From: Nerophis ophidion
Taxonomy: Eukaryota > Chordata > Actinopteri > Syngnathiformes > Syngnathidae
Assembly: GCF_033978795.1 (NCBI RefSeq)
Contig: NC_084616.1
Coordinates: 46,339,515 to 46,403,514, forward strand
Direction: 5' to 3'
DNA: 64,000 bases
Position 1 is the first letter of the stretch, and every line of letters starts with the position of its first letter. Position numbers and translations under genes: made by a program. Positions 33,353 through 45,600 of this stretch are shown piece after piece. The notes below the pieces were generated by a model that was not told where the DNA came from, ran no database searches, and was given only the letters and a program-made list of their open reading frames with translations.

Positions 33353-34747
33353 GAACGGCCCTTTAGTATAAAGTTATGATGATAATAAATACATAATTAT
33401 TCTAACAATTATTAATGTTGTAAACAAAAATCTTTATATAACTAGAAAGGGTGGTCCTAAAGAGGTAAGCATTTTTCAGAGGTCTCAAGAAGGTATGAAA
33501 TACAAGAATGTGTGTGTGTGCGAGAGGGAGAAAAGCTGCTGTCCAGACAGAGGAAGTCAGCACTCTTCAAGTACACTCTCATATGGCGAGTGGGTGATAT
33601 CAAAGTGGAGGAGGTTGAAAAGTAACAGCATCAAGAAATGCGGTTAAAAAATCTGAAGGTTACAGCATAGTAAAAAAACAAACAAACAAAAAAGTCATCC
33701 TATTTGAAACTATTCACGTTGCGACGTTTAAAGCTCCAAGAGAGAACAAGGATGGTGATTTGTGCATTGAGACCCTCGTTAAGTGGCACAAGCCTGCGGT
33801 GGAGTACACGCAATCAGTGTTCCCGAGACATAAACAAGGAAGTGGTTATATTGAGTTCGGGTTGCTGCTGCTGCTCCCAGCCAGGACATAATGATGTTTC
33901 TATCCTGCTACCAACGAGTTGGGGCCAGGTCATGGCCACAAACAAGGAGCATTTGAAACCTCCCGCATCACTTCATGATGGATAAAGCTAAAGGCTTGGA
34001 AATGGCTTTAACCTTTGACTTAAAATTAAACGGGAAACTTGACCTTACACTGCACTGGCTTCATTTTTGGTGAACTTTTAAAAGAGCATAACGTCTGAGC
34101 TTACCAGCACATGGTGCCTGAGCTACTCAAGGATTGTATTATTTGTGTGCTCACAATACTGGTGAAAGGAAGATGCAAATTAGCACTCGCAGTGGCAGTG
34201 ATCAACACAAAAATATTTCTGCGGCTGCTGTTTTGTATCTTTATTTAGTACGTTTGAAATTTGCGTGCAAACTGGCACAGTTATGCACAAATGACTGAGA
34301 AAATAGGCGATCGTCCTGCAAAGACAAACGGTGGACAGAGAATCCTCCATCCTACTTGTGTCCGTCAACACATATAGATATTATCTATTCGGCAATATAA
34401 TTTAATGATTTTATAGTTGCTGGATTACTTAGTGTTGATAAAAACACATTGGTGTCTGCTGGCGTTAGTTTTAAGTTGTGTTAACTTTTTCATATAGGAA
34501 AAATTCCATTATAATAAAACTTCTTGCAGTATGCATTTTCTTGCAACTGGATCATTCTAAATGCGCCATCACAACACTGCACAGTGCTAAAAATAGGTTC
34601 TGTTGTTTGGATTAAGTTTCAGAAACAGTGGTAGATCAACAACAACATAAAACGGCACCTGTTGGATCATATGATACCACAAATATGTAGTGACTCCATG
34701 GTGACAGCCGGTATACACGTAAAAACATATTTTAAATAATATCAATT
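33353..34747. other. No gene or clear repeat recognised
   Basis: AT-rich, with a short GTGTGTGTG run near 33511. No assignable frame. Confidence 0.4.
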
Positions 34748-35247
34748 GTACACGCTAGAGATGCGCGGATAGGCAATTATATAATCCGCAACCGCATCAC
34801 TAAAGTCGTCATCCACCCGCAATCCACCCGAACCAACATTTCATCAAAGCCACACCCGTCCGCCACCCGCCCTTTGTTATATATCTAATATAGACGATGC
34901 AAGGCATTAGTGAGGTTAGAAAGTGTAACTCCCTCCAAATAGCACAGACACAATGGCTTTCTTGAAATGATTTATTTGAAGGCTTACTTTACCTTCAAAT
35001 TCACCGTGAAAACTGTAATAAATAAAGCACGTTACAAACGTAAAAATAATAACATGCACAGCATGTGGATCAAACATTTTACCAAGTAAAATACCAACAA
35101 ATGACAAATACCTCGTTGGCCATCCCCGGAAGTAGCTTCCTTACATCCGTCAACAAACCAAACGAGACACTTCAAAATAAAAGTATGCCCACATACTGTT
35201 TCAAAGAGTGCTGCTCGTTTTTCGTATGTGGGTAACAACATTTAACT

Positions 35248-35501
35248 ATTTATAAATGGTTGATTTCTATAGGCTAGTAAGGTAAAGTGTTGTACCTGAC
35301 AAGTTTGGGCTACCTTGCTTCTGCGGCCTTCATCAGAGGTGTCACGTGATGTTAGCGTGACGTCGTCTGAGACGTGATATATGGATTGTACCATCAAGTG
35401 TTGTCAGGTACAACACTTTACCTACTAGCCTACATAAATCAACCATTTATAAATGCACGTCAGTAGGCTAAATGAACCTCTTCAACATAACATTTAACTA
35501 T
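35248..35501. mobile_element. Foldback element with 55-bp arms
   Basis: The arms at 35248-35302 and 35400-35454 are inverted copies differing by a few bases and one indel; both contain GGTAAAGTGTTGTACCTGAC on opposite strands. They enclose 97 bp of CpG-rich DNA. The direct repeat AACATTTAACTAT (35237-35249 and 35489-35501) borders the unit and may be its target duplication. Confidence 0.65.
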
Positions 35502-35509
35502 ATGTATAA

Positions 35510-35723
35510 TGTAGCGGCTGGCTACGGGGCGTTAATCAATAAATTAGGCTGGGGGGCGGGACTTCCGAGAGAGATAAGGAAGTGAAAGTTCAAGTTCGAG
35601 TTGTCCCGGGAAAAGCGTTAGAGACATGAGAGCTGTTGTGTGGTTGTACTACATCTTGTGCAATAAAGATAAGACAAACGAAGAAGTTTTATGAGCCTAC
35701 ATTCCTGGGATTATTTCAATACA
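35510..35723 (+). mobile_element. LTR-like block, possible solo LTR
   Basis: It starts TGTAGCGGCTGGCTACGG, has AATAAAGATAAG near 35661 and ends TTTCAATACA. Terminal TG and CA and a poly(A) signal fit an LTR, but no flanking duplication is visible. Confidence 0.35.
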
Positions 35724-35859
35724 TGTTTCCGAATTGGTGCAACCGCCACCCGCCCGATTCTATTTAATATGTATTTTTTCGTCATGTCACCCGCCCGACC
35801 CGCGGTTTATCCGCGGACTCCGCGGTTGTGACCGCAAACCGCACATCTCTAGTACACGC

Positions 35860-36685
35860 AGTCTTTGTAAATCACACGTAACGCGCCCACTAATAGTACA
35901 CACAATTTTTATAATTTGCACAGGCTATTTAGCAGGTTTTATTTAAATCACATAAATTAACATAGCTTTTAATTTGTAATTAGGGTTCTATTTAATTCCA
36001 ATAGGGCCTTATAGTTGCCGGTTCATTGGGACTATTGAATGTTTTGTACTTAATGCACTCCAGTGCATCTCTTCAGTTGTTTTCCTGTTACCTGATATTC
36101 TTCTCCTTTTCATGTGCATTCCAGTTTCCACGGTTTGCTTTGCGTATACCTCCTAGCCATCTTTGTTACATACTTCACCCTTTTGTGTGTCTCTTGTTCT
36201 TGAAAGACTTTATTGAACACACCTGTCACTGTCACCATGTCTTTGCATCCGAGGGTAATTCTAAACCAAACCTCTGGAACAATATCTGCCATTCATTAGT
36301 ATAACAAGGAGTTGTAAACACTGGAAATGGTGAAAGTATACGATCAACTTTTTAATCGCTTGTGTGCAAAAGTGTTCCTAGCCTGTTCGGCGCCCTGGGC
36401 AAGAATCCCTTCTGGGTTCCTTTTGTCTATGGTAAACTTTTGAGTTTATTCTCAGGCAGAGGAAAAAAACACCAATCTGTGCATGCATCTTTGTGACTTA
36501 CTGTATTATCTTGCCGGCATGTGCAGATTCACTTTTTTTTTTTTTACCAATCTTTTTACATAACCCAATAAATTCCCCACATTGTCAGCAAAATCCGCCT
36601 CTGCTTGTCATAGTGCTGTGAGTGCGTGTATAAGTATGTGTTTGCCTCTTTTTTTTCTCTCAACTTTTCTTCATTTCATCCATTA
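35860..36685. other. No gene recognised
   Basis: The first 90 bp resemble the arm of the 27080 TIR element, inverted. The rest shows T-rich, low-complexity DNA without assignable frames. Confidence 0.4.
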
Positions 36686-36689
36686 GAAT

Positions 36690-37050
36690 CTAATTTAAAA
36701 CATCTGTATGCACCTACAACACTTAAAACTTTTAGTATATCAGTATGTGGAATTAAATTATGGAATGGCGTAAACAAAGAAGTTAAACAATGACCAAATA
36801 TGATCCAGTTTAAGAGGCTGTGTTTACATAGTACAAGGAAGAAGAAATTCGATAGACATCTGAAACTTTATTGAAAATGAGCTATTGTTCATTATTTATT
36901 AGGAGATCTGTTGTATTTTATTGGTGTAAACTGGGTTACAAAATGAGGACAGGAAGCGCTATTAAATTGTAATAAAATGGAAAAGGGGTTAAATAAGTTT
37001 GGCATTTTTGTAGTCCTTTTCGATCTTGTAAAGAGAAAAGTAAATAAATG
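36690..37050 (+). pseudogene. Non-LTR reverse transcriptase 3' relic
   Basis: A conceptual frame reads SVCGIKLWNGVNKEVKQ, a stop, then MIQFKRL and KKKFDRHLKLY. This is the pattern at the very C-terminus of many LINE proteins (WN, a short gap, then FK and LK). Stops and lack of a palm domain make it an old fragment. Confidence 0.4.
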
Positions 37051-37068
37051 TAAACTATATAATGTATC

Positions 37069-37451
37069 GGCTTCACGGTGGCAGAGGGGTTAGTGCGTCT
37101 GCCTCACAATACGAAGGTCCTGCAGTCCTGGGTTCAAATCCAGGCTCGGGATCTTTCTGTGTGGAGTTTGCATGTTCTCCCCGTGAATGCGTGGGTTCCC
37201 TCCGGGTACTCCGGCTTCCTCCCACTTCCAAAGACATGCACCTGGGGATAGGTTGATTGGCAACACTAAATTGGCCCTAGTGTGTGAATGTGAGCGTGAA
37301 TGTTGTCTGTCTATCTGTGTTGGCCCTGCGATGAGGTGGCGACTTGTCCAGGGTGTACCCCGCCTTCCGCCCGATTGTAGCTGAGATAGGCGCCAGCGCC
37401 CCCCGCGACTCCGGAAGGGAATAAGCGGTAGAAAATGGATGGATGGATGGA
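37069..37451 (+). mobile_element. tRNA-type SINE with (ATGG)n tail, best copy
   Basis: The full-length 383-bp copy has a head GGCTTCACGGTGGCAGAGG, tRNA-like boxes, a conserved middle (AGTTTGCATGTTCTCCCCG) and the 3' end GGGAATAAGCGGTAGAAAAT plus (GGAT)n. The flanks TATATAATGTATC (37056-37068 and 37452-37464) are a perfect 13-bp duplication. It has no protein; it would rely on a LINE enzyme. Confidence 0.95.
37076..37141 (+). promoter_or_regulatory. Internal RNA polymerase III promoter of the SINE
   Basis: GTGGCAGAGGGGTTAGTGC resembles the D-arm A box, and GGTTCAAATCC (37131-37141) matches the B-box consensus. The spacing is that of a tRNA gene. The fold has been lost, so it is a SINE promoter, not a tRNA gene. 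Confidence 0.6.
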
Positions 37452-37542
37452 TATATAATGTATCATTTGTAATTGTAAACATGCTCAAAATAAATTTAAA
37501 ACAAACAAAACTTTGTGTTGCCACATGCTTGTGTATGAAAAG

Positions 37543-38052
37543 TGTCATGATCCGCCTCCCAGATCATACATAGTTTTTGTTTTTGAGTCCTTTTTGTGTG
37601 TTTTCATATTATTTTTGGACTCTTCCGATCACTAGTTTGTGCATTTCCTTGTTTATTCGGTTACCATGGTTTCTTATTTGTTCCACCTGCTCTGCTTTTG
37701 TCACGCACCTGTGTTTTGATTGTTACTTTGGTATTCAAGCCTGCCTTCGACCTCAGTTTGTTCTTGGTTCGTTGTTTGCTTATGCAACTCTCACGTTGGT
37801 ATCTCTACTTTGTGCTAAGTTACGCCTTAGCTTCACGTGCGCTCAGCATGTTACTTTTGGACTTTCGGACTCCATTGCTAAGTTTTAGCTTAGCTTATCG
37901 TGCGTAGGCACGCACTTTCTTTTGCTTTTGTACCAGTGTTCTTTTACTTTTTGTATATTAAACTAAGTCTTACTTGCAATTCCTGCCTGTCTTGGTCCTC
38001 GTGCATCCCGGGGGGACACAACGCGCATACAAAATGTGTTTCAAACGTGACA
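37543..38052 (+). mobile_element. LTR-like element with TGTCA...TGACA ends
   Basis: It starts TGTCATGATCCG and ends CAAACGTGACA. GAAAAG borders both sides (37537-37542 and 38053-38058). The middle is T-rich with a TATTAAAC poly(A)-like signal near 37977. Ends and size fit a solo LTR; a 6-bp duplication is at the upper limit. Frames of about 100 codons are low-complexity and not credible. Confidence 0.5.
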
Positions 38053-38417
38053 GAAAAGTACCAGGAAAATGCTTTTATACCATTTCTTATAGGGAACTAA
38101 TCATCTAAGACAGACAGTTTGTATCTGTTTATGGTACACAAATCTGAAAAGTATTTTGGCTGTATAGATGGGAAAAACTTGCTCTAGGGTTTTGTAAAAT
38201 TTGGTGCTCATGCGACCTTTTGGAACGGATTACTAATGAAAACAAAAAAGTATCACAGTACAAAGTGATGTCGCCAACTACTGGTCTAGAATGCACATTA
38301 TGGAATTGCAAGTCTTGTGAAAAAGGATTATATCGATAACTATGTCGCACGTCTACAATACCTAAAATGCCTTACAAATTATTTAATGGTCTTGATGACC
38401 TTTATCGGTAAATTAGT

Positions 38418-40057
38418 AGAGGTGAGAATATTTGGGAACCACAAGATTCGAATCGATTCCGATTTTTGGGTTGATTCTCAATTTGAAACGATTCTTGTAA
38501 TATATCTTTTGGTATATGAATTTTAGTAAACACGCTCCTCTTGGCTCAGTGTCTTGAAGGAGAACATTATCACCAGACCTATGTAAGCGTCAATATATAC
38601 CTTGATGTTGCAGAAAAAAGACCATATGTTTTTTTAATTGATTTCCCAACTCTAAAAGGGTGAATTTGGCGATTTAAACGCCTTTTAATTGATAGCCTGT
38701 TGAGCGATGTCCTTTCACCCGTGACGTCACAACATGAAGCAATCCGCCATTTTCTCAATGTTATTACACACACCAAGTCAAATCAGCTCTGTTATTTTTC
38801 CGATATCCACACAAGAATGTGTGGATATCCTGCGACACTCAAAGCAGATGCATTTCCAACGATAAAGTCAACGAAATCTGCAATATTGGAAAATAGACCA
38901 CCACTGTATCTGCCTGAGTGTGAGCTATTCAGGGACGACGGTAGTCTCTTCCCGCAGACGAGCGAGGTAAACCCCCTGGATATGATTTATGTCACTTCTT
39001 TTTCTGTCTCATTTTGTCCACCAAACTTATAAGGTTGTGCATGAATGCACAAAGGTGAGTTTTGTTGAAGTTATTGACTTATGTGTAGTGTGCTAATCAG
39101 ACATATTTGGTCACGGCATGACTGGAAGCTAATTGATGCTAACATTTAGGCTAGCTGTTTATACATATTGCATCATTATGCCTCATTTGTAGCTATATTT
39201 GCATCCAGCCTTTCCCTCCATCCACATTTAATGCCAAACAAACACATACCAATCGTTGGTTAGAAGGCGATCGCCGAATTCGTCCTCGCTTCCTCCCGTG
39301 CCGCTGTCTGTCATGATGTGGCTCAATAGCTTCAGTTTCCTCTTCAATTTAGTTTTGGCTACCTGCCTCCACACTCCAACCATCCATTTTAATACATGCG
39401 TAGTCTGTTGAATCGCTTACGGCGCTGAAATCCGAGTCGGAATCCGAGCTAATATCGCTATACCTTTCTGTGCTATGCGTCATGTTTGTTTCTGTGTGGT
39501 CACGCTGTGACGTCACAGGATAATGTACGGGTGGATATAACGACGGTTAAATCAGGCACTTTGAAGCCGTTTTTCGGGATATTGCGTGATGTGTAAAATT
39601 TGGAGAAAAACTTTGAAAAATAAAATAAGCTACTGGGAACTGATTTTTATTGGTTTTAACCCTTCAGAAATTGTGATAATGTTCCCCTTTAAAAAAATTA
39701 ATCCGCCTATAAAAAAACTTAATAATTCACAAAAATCACAGGATGTAAATCAATATAAGAAATGAAACCCCACGCCAAACCCAGTTTTACAATACCTTCG
39801 ATAGAAATTTAAAAAGCAATTCAGAAGACCGACAAATACAAAACTTATTACATAGAATAAACAAAACGTAAAACCAAACATTTATAATAAAAGTAAGCAG
39901 TATCAATAATAATAACATATCAATAATGGTTGTGTAATAAAAAAAACAAAAACATTTGATTCAATTTTTTTTTTTTTCTAAGTTAATTCTTAAATTATGA
40001 ATTAATTTAGAATCGGAATGAATAAAAATCGTGATTTGGATTTTTGGAGCACCCCTA
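38418..40057. mobile_element. hAT-like element (GATTCGAATC-rich) with nested TTAA element
   Basis: The left end TAGAGGTGAGAATATTTGGG and the right end, read inward, TAGGGGTGCTCCAAAAATCC are similar in kind to the 19252 element, and both arms have GAATC and CGATT words. No 8-bp duplication is clear. The Kolobok-like copy 3 splits it. Confidence 0.5.
38558..39688 (+). mobile_element. Kolobok-like TTAA transposon with THAP relic, copy 3
   Basis: The left end is AGGAGAACATTATCAC after a mutated TTGA, and the right end GTGATAATGTTCCCCT runs into TTAA (39689-39692). The THAP exon keeps only its last part (GTGTGGATATCCTGCGAC, then GATGCATTTCC). At the junction lies an 11-bp inverted repeat, GATATCCACAC and its complement (38802-38829), which may mark the deletion event. 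Confidence 0.75.
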
Positions 40058-40059
40058 AA

Positions 40060-41460
40060 AGTTAATAAATCTAATTATTGTCATGATTTTGGGCTGATTT
40101 TGAACAAGGAGGAAAAAAACTACAAAAACTTTAAAACATCTATAGCTTAATAATGATTTAATGTACTGTTTCTAACACTGTCTGAGCTAATAATTCAGTA
40201 TTTTATTTTGGTTGTCGTTTGCATTGCATAATACTAAGAGAGGAACGTGCAATAATTGGACATTCTTGTGTTGCTCATAAATGTGTTGAAACGGGACCAT
40301 GCAGTATGAAGAAGCAGAAAGCCAGGATGCATGTTATTGAAAAAGGATTATGGATATTTTTATGATACTCCAATGCTTCTCCATCGCGGTCTCCCGATGA
40401 CCTTTAAGTTATCGATTTTTTTACTTCTCTATAGACTTCATCTTCCCTTTCCATTCCCTGTTTTGTTTTTGTCTTTATGTATTCCATTTCAAGACTCAGA
40501 ATGCAGAGTAAGTACGCCGGCCGGCTGGCTGGCTGGCTGCAGCGTCAGCAGCGGGACAAACGTGGAAGGTAATTCATACCCCACCTGTCACCATGGCTGG
40601 AGCTGACTGAACACACTTCCTCCCTGAGGAGACAGTTAAAAATGAGCTCGGAGGCATCAAATAATGTGCCACTTCATCCTACAGGCGGACACAAGCCTCA
40701 TTAAAAGCTGCTATCTTGGACCATGGAGAGGTGTGAATGAAAAATACAATTTCATGATAAAGATAATATAGCAGGATCAGCAGGCAGCCTGGGTGAGAAA
40801 TGAGTTTTACTCAGGTGTATCTTGGCTTGACTCTCCATAACACATTTGCCTTTCCCAGTGGGGCATTACTGTAAACAGGCTGAAACTGTACACTGCGCCT
40901 CTGTCTGGAAAACACACACACCTCCTTCTCTCCAAGTGATCTGGACACAACACACAGATGGAAATAGACATGATTGCGCAGATATATGTGGTGACTTGAA
41001 AAAGTTAAGTTAAGTTTTCCACAGTGTGCTAATTTTTTCACGTCACGATCAAACATGAATATATTTGATTGGGATTTTAAGAAAAGAAAAAACTAAATGG
41101 CAAACTAATATGAAGCAAAATTAGATGAATGCTTCATGACTTACTGTATTAATAATTTTTGTAGTGTGTAAAAGAGTTCATCCCCTTTGAGTAAATGCAA
41201 CTGCTTTTCGCTGCAGTTATTCATTTTTGCCAGACAGCTGAAACAGTCATGGTACGTCACAATCGATCTTCGCTGGAGTCGGACCCGAATGCAGAGAAGG
41301 AACAATAAAAATGAAGACGCACACAAAGGGTGTGCAGAGGAACAACTAAACACTACATGGCAGGAACAAGGAGCTTGCGTTGAGCCAGAGCAGAGATGAT
41401 GAACACTCCTGGAAGGATGAAGCATCAGGAATCAACTGGTACCGAGTGAATGGACTGGAG
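40060..41460. other. No gene or clear repeat recognised
   Basis: No terminal repeats. CGGCCGGCTGGCTGGCTGGC near 40520 is a short CTGG repeat. No assignable frame. Confidence 0.4.
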
Positions 41461-41467
41461 AAATTAA

Positions 41468-42533
41468 AGGCCTCCTGAAATGAGATTTTTTTTTATTCAA
41501 ACAAGGATAGCAAATCCATTGTATGTGTCATACTTGATCATTGCGCGATATTGCCATATTTTTGCTGAAAGGATTTAGTAGAGAACATCCATGATAAAGT
41601 TCGCAACTTTTGGTGCTAACAGAAAAGCCCTGCCTTTACCGGAAGTCGCAGACGATGACATCACATGTTTATGGCTCCTCACATATTCACAAAGAGCTAT
41701 TCGGACCTAGAAAATGAAAATTTCCCCATTAATTTGAGCGAGGATGAAAGATTCATGTTTGAGGATATTGATAGCGACGGACTAGAAAAAAAAAGAAAGA
41801 AAGAAAAAAACAAGTTAAAAAAAAATACGCTATTGCATTGGGACGGATTCAGATGTTTTTAGACACATTTACTAGGATAATTCTGGGAAATCCCTTATCT
41901 TTCTATTGTTTTGTTAGTGTTTTAGTGAGTTAAATAGTACCTGATAGTCGGAGGTGTGTGTCCACAGGTGTGTTGACGCCAATGTCTCAGGGAAGTCGGC
42001 GGCAGCTTTATGGGCGGCACAAGCTCAGCTGATCCCCGGTAAGAAGCGACTTTTTACCACAATTTTCTCACCGAAACCTGCTGGTTGACATTCGGTCAGG
42101 ATCCATGTTCGCTGTGATCCATAGTAAAGTTTCACCTCCAGGAATTTTAAACAAGGAATCACTGTGTGTTTGTGTAGCTAAAGGCTAAAGCTTCCCAACT
42201 CCATATTTCTACGTTGACTTCTCCAGTATTAATTGAACAAGTTGCAAAAGATTCAGCAACACATATCTCCAAAACACTGTGTAATTATGCAATTAAAGCA
42301 GACGACTTTTAGCTGTGTGTGTGTGCAGCGCTCATATTTCCTAACAGTCCGTGACGTCACGCGTACACGTCATCATTACGCAACGTTTTCAAGAAGAAAC
42401 TCCCGGGAAATTTAAAATTGCAATTTAGTAAACTAAAAAGGCCGTATTGGCATGTGTTGCAATGTTAATATTTCATCATTGATATATAAACTATCAGACT
42501 GCGTGGTGGGTAGTAGTGGTTTTCAGTAGGCCT
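41468..42533 (+). mobile_element. TTAA element, AGGCCTACTGAAA family, copy 2
   Basis: The ends AGGCCTCCTGAAA and, from the right, AGGCCTACTGAAA are flanked by TTAA (41464-41467 and 42534-42537). Near 41690-41790 an inward frame reads FPINLSEDERFMFEDIDSD, a short acidic exon-like piece. No transposase core. TTAA targets are used by both piggyBac and Kolobok elements; I lean to Kolobok because of the similarity in layout to the THAP family. Confidence 0.7.
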
Positions 42534-42540
42534 TTAAGTA

Positions 42541-42640
42541 GTGCAATGGGTATCAGGTAGTGATGGTCAGATAAAGCCTCATGAAGCTTTGAACCACTTG
42601 AACCAATTATTTCGAGAATTTCCCGAAACCTCAATGCATG
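42541..42640. repeat. Old repeat split by the full-length Rex3 element
   Basis: AGTGATGGTCAGATAAAGCC and TCATGAAGCTTTGAACCAC resemble a dispersed fish element, with the remainder at 45992-46100 beyond the LINE. No ends are defined. Confidence 0.35.
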
Positions 42641-45600
42641 CCTCCTCTCTGAGCTGCAACCTTATCGTAGTAGAGGAGTTTGCGTGTCCCAATGATCCTA
42701 GGAGCTATGTTGTCCGGGGGCATAAAGCCCATCTGGTAGGGTCTCCCAAGGCAAACAGGTTCTAGGTGAGGGATCAGACAAAGAGCAGCTCGAAGACCTT
42801 TATGAAGAAGAAAAATCATGGACCCAGATTTCCCTCGCCCGGACGCGGGTCACCGGGGCCCCCCTCTGGAGCCAGGCCCGGAGGTGGGGCACGATGGCGA
42901 GCGCCTGGGGCCATGGGGCACAGCCCGAAGAGGCAACGTGGGTCACCCCTCCAATGGGCTCACCACCCATAGCAGGGGCCATAGAGGTCGGGTGCAATGT
43001 GAGCTGGGTGACAGCCGAAGGCAGGGCACTTGGCGGTCCGATCCTCGGCTACAGAAGCTAGCTCTTGGGACGTGGAACGTCACGTCACTGGGGGGGAAAG
43101 AGCCTGAGCTAGTGCGCGAAGTCGAGAAATTCCGGCTGGATATAGTCGGACTCACTTCGACGCACAGCAAGGGCTCTGGAACCACTTCTCTCGAGAGGGA
43201 TTGGACCCTCTTCCACTCTGGCGTTGCCGGCAGTGAGAGGCGACGGGCTGGGGTGGCAATTCTTGTTTCTCCCCGGCTCAAAGCCTGTACGTTGGAGTTC
43301 AACCCGGTGGAAGAAAGGGTAGCCTCCCTCCGCCTTCGGGTGGGGGGACGGGTCCTGACTCTTGTTTGTGCTTATGCACCAAACAGCAGTTCAGAGTACC
43401 CACCCTTTTTGGGAACACTCGAGGGAGTACTGGAGAGTGCTCCCCCGGGTGATTCCCTTGTCCTACTGGGAGACTTCAAAGCTCACGTTGGCAACGACAG
43501 TGAAACCTGGAGAGTCGTGATTGGGAAGAATGGCCGCCCGGATCTGAACCCGAGTGGTGTTTTGTTATTGGACTTTTGTGCTCGTCACAGTTTGTCCATA
43601 ACAAACACCATGTTCAAACATAAGGGTGTCCATATGTGCACTTGGCACCAGGACACCCTAGGCCGCAGTTCCATGATCGACTTTGTAGTTGTGTCATCGG
43701 ATTTGCGGCCTCATGTTTTGGACACTCGGGTGAAGAGAGGGGCGGAGCTTTCTACCGATCACCACCTGGTGGTGAGTTGGCTGCGATGGTGGGGGAGGAT
43801 GCCGGACAGACCTGGGAGGCCCAAACGCATTGTGAGGGTCTGCTGGGAACGTCTGGCAGAGTCTCCTGTCAGACAAAGTTTCAATTCCCACCTCCGGAAG
43901 AACTTTGAACATGTCACGAGGGAGGTGCTGGACATTGAGTCCGAGTGGACCATGTTCCGCACCTCTATTGTCGAGGCGGTAGATCGGAGCTGTGGCCGCA
44001 AGGTAGTTGGTGCCTGTCGGGGCGGCAATCCTAAAACCCCTTGGTGGACACCAGCGGTGAGGGATGCCGTCAAGCTGAAGAAGGAGTCCTATCGGGTCCT
44101 TTTGGCTCATAGGACTCCGGAGGCAGTGGACAGGTACCGACGGGCCAAGCGGTGTGCAGCTTCAGCGGTCGTGGAGGCAAAAACTCGGACATGGGAGGAG
44201 TTCGAGGAAGCCATGGAAAACGACTTCCGGACGGCTTCGAAGCGATTCTGGAGCACCATACGCTGCCTCAGGAAGGGGAAGCAGTGCACTATCAACACCG
44301 TGTATGGTGCGGATGGTGTTCTGCTGACCTCAACTGCGGATGTTGTGGATAGGTGGAAGGAATACTTCGAAGACCTCCTCAATCCCACCAACATGTCTTC
44401 CTATGAGGAAGCAGTGCCTGGGGAATCTGTGGTGGACTCTCCTATTTCTGGGGCTGAGGTCGCTGAGGTAGTTAAAAAGCTCCTCGGTGGCAAGGCCCCA
44501 GGGGTGGACGAGATCCGCCCGGAGTTCCTTAAGGCTCTGGATGCTGTGGGGCTGTCTTGGTTGACAAGACTTTGCAGCATCGCGTGGACATCGGGGGCGG
44601 TACCTCTGGATTGGCAGACCGGGGTGGTGGTTCCTCTCTTTAAGAAGGGGGACCGGAGGGTGTGTTCCAACTATCGTGGGATCACACTCCTCAGCCTTCC
44701 CGGTAAGGTTTATTCAGGTGTACTGGAGAGGAGGCTACGTCGGATAGTCGAACCTCGGATTCAGGAGGAACAGTGTGGTTTTCGTCCTGGTCGTGGAACT
44801 GTGGACCAGCTCTATACTCTCGGCAGGGTTCTTGAGGGTGCATGGGAGTTTGCCCAACCAGTCTACATGTGTTTTGTGGACTTGGAGAAGGCATTCGACC
44901 GTGTCCCTCGGGAAGTCCTGTGGGGAGTGCTCAGAGAGTATGGGGTATCGGACTGTCTTATTGTGGCGGTCCGTTCTCTGTACGATCAGTGCCAGAGCTT
45001 GGTCCGCATTGCCGGCAGTAAGTCGAACACATTTCCAGTGAGGGTTGGACTCCGCCAAGGCTGTCCTTTGTCACCGATTCTGTTCATAACTTTTATGGAC
45101 AGAATTTCTAGGCGCAGTCAAGGCGTTGAGGGGTTCCGGTTTGGTAACCGCAGGATTAGGTCTCTGCTTTTTGCAGATGATGTGGTCCTGATGGCTTCAT
45201 CTGACCGGGATCTTCAGCTCTCGCTGGATCGGTTCACAGCCGAGTGTGAAGCGACCGGAATGAGAATCAGCACCTCCAAGTCCGAGTCCATGGTTCTCGC
45301 CCGGAAAAGGGTGGAATGCCATCTCCGGATTAGGGAGGAGACCCTGCCCCAAGTGGAGGAGTTCAAATACCTAGGAGTCTTGTTCACAAGTGGGGGAAGA
45401 GTGGATCGTGAGATCGACAGGCGGATCGGTGCGGCGTCTTCAGTAATGCGGACGTTGCACCGATCCGTTGTGGTGAAAAAGGAGCTGAGCCGGAAGGCAA
45501 AGCTCTCAATTTACCGGTCGATCTACGTTCCCATCCTCACCTATGGTCGTGAGCTTTGGGTCATGATCGAAAGGATAAGATCACGGGTACAAGCGGCCGA

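Larger units (their letters stand above)
34756..35851. mobile_element. hAT-type element (TAGAGATG ends) with two insertions
   Basis: The ends are TAGAGATGCGCGGATAGG and, from the right, TAGAGATGTGCGGTTTGC. The flanks GTACACGC (34748-34755 and 35852-35859) are a perfect 8-bp duplication. Subterminal CACCCGC words mark both arms. A foldback unit (35250-35501) and an LTR-like block (35510-35723) lie inside. A minus-strand frame at 34916-35241 has no assignable domain. Confidence 0.85.

Noticed and set aside
37131..37141. A/B boxes that could indicate tRNA genes (also 24329, 56289)
   Set aside because: No cloverleaf can be formed and each is followed by SINE body and tail.
37090..37548. A 152-codon minus-strand frame and similar ones at 14305, 15294, 17318 and 28423
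   Set aside because: They are the antisense of one SINE family; their similarity reflects repeat copies, not a gene family.
42943..45058. Several 60-138-codon frames antisense or shifted to the Rex3-like gene
   Set aside because: Shadows of the 1,046-codon frame; the same shadows appear in the dead copies.
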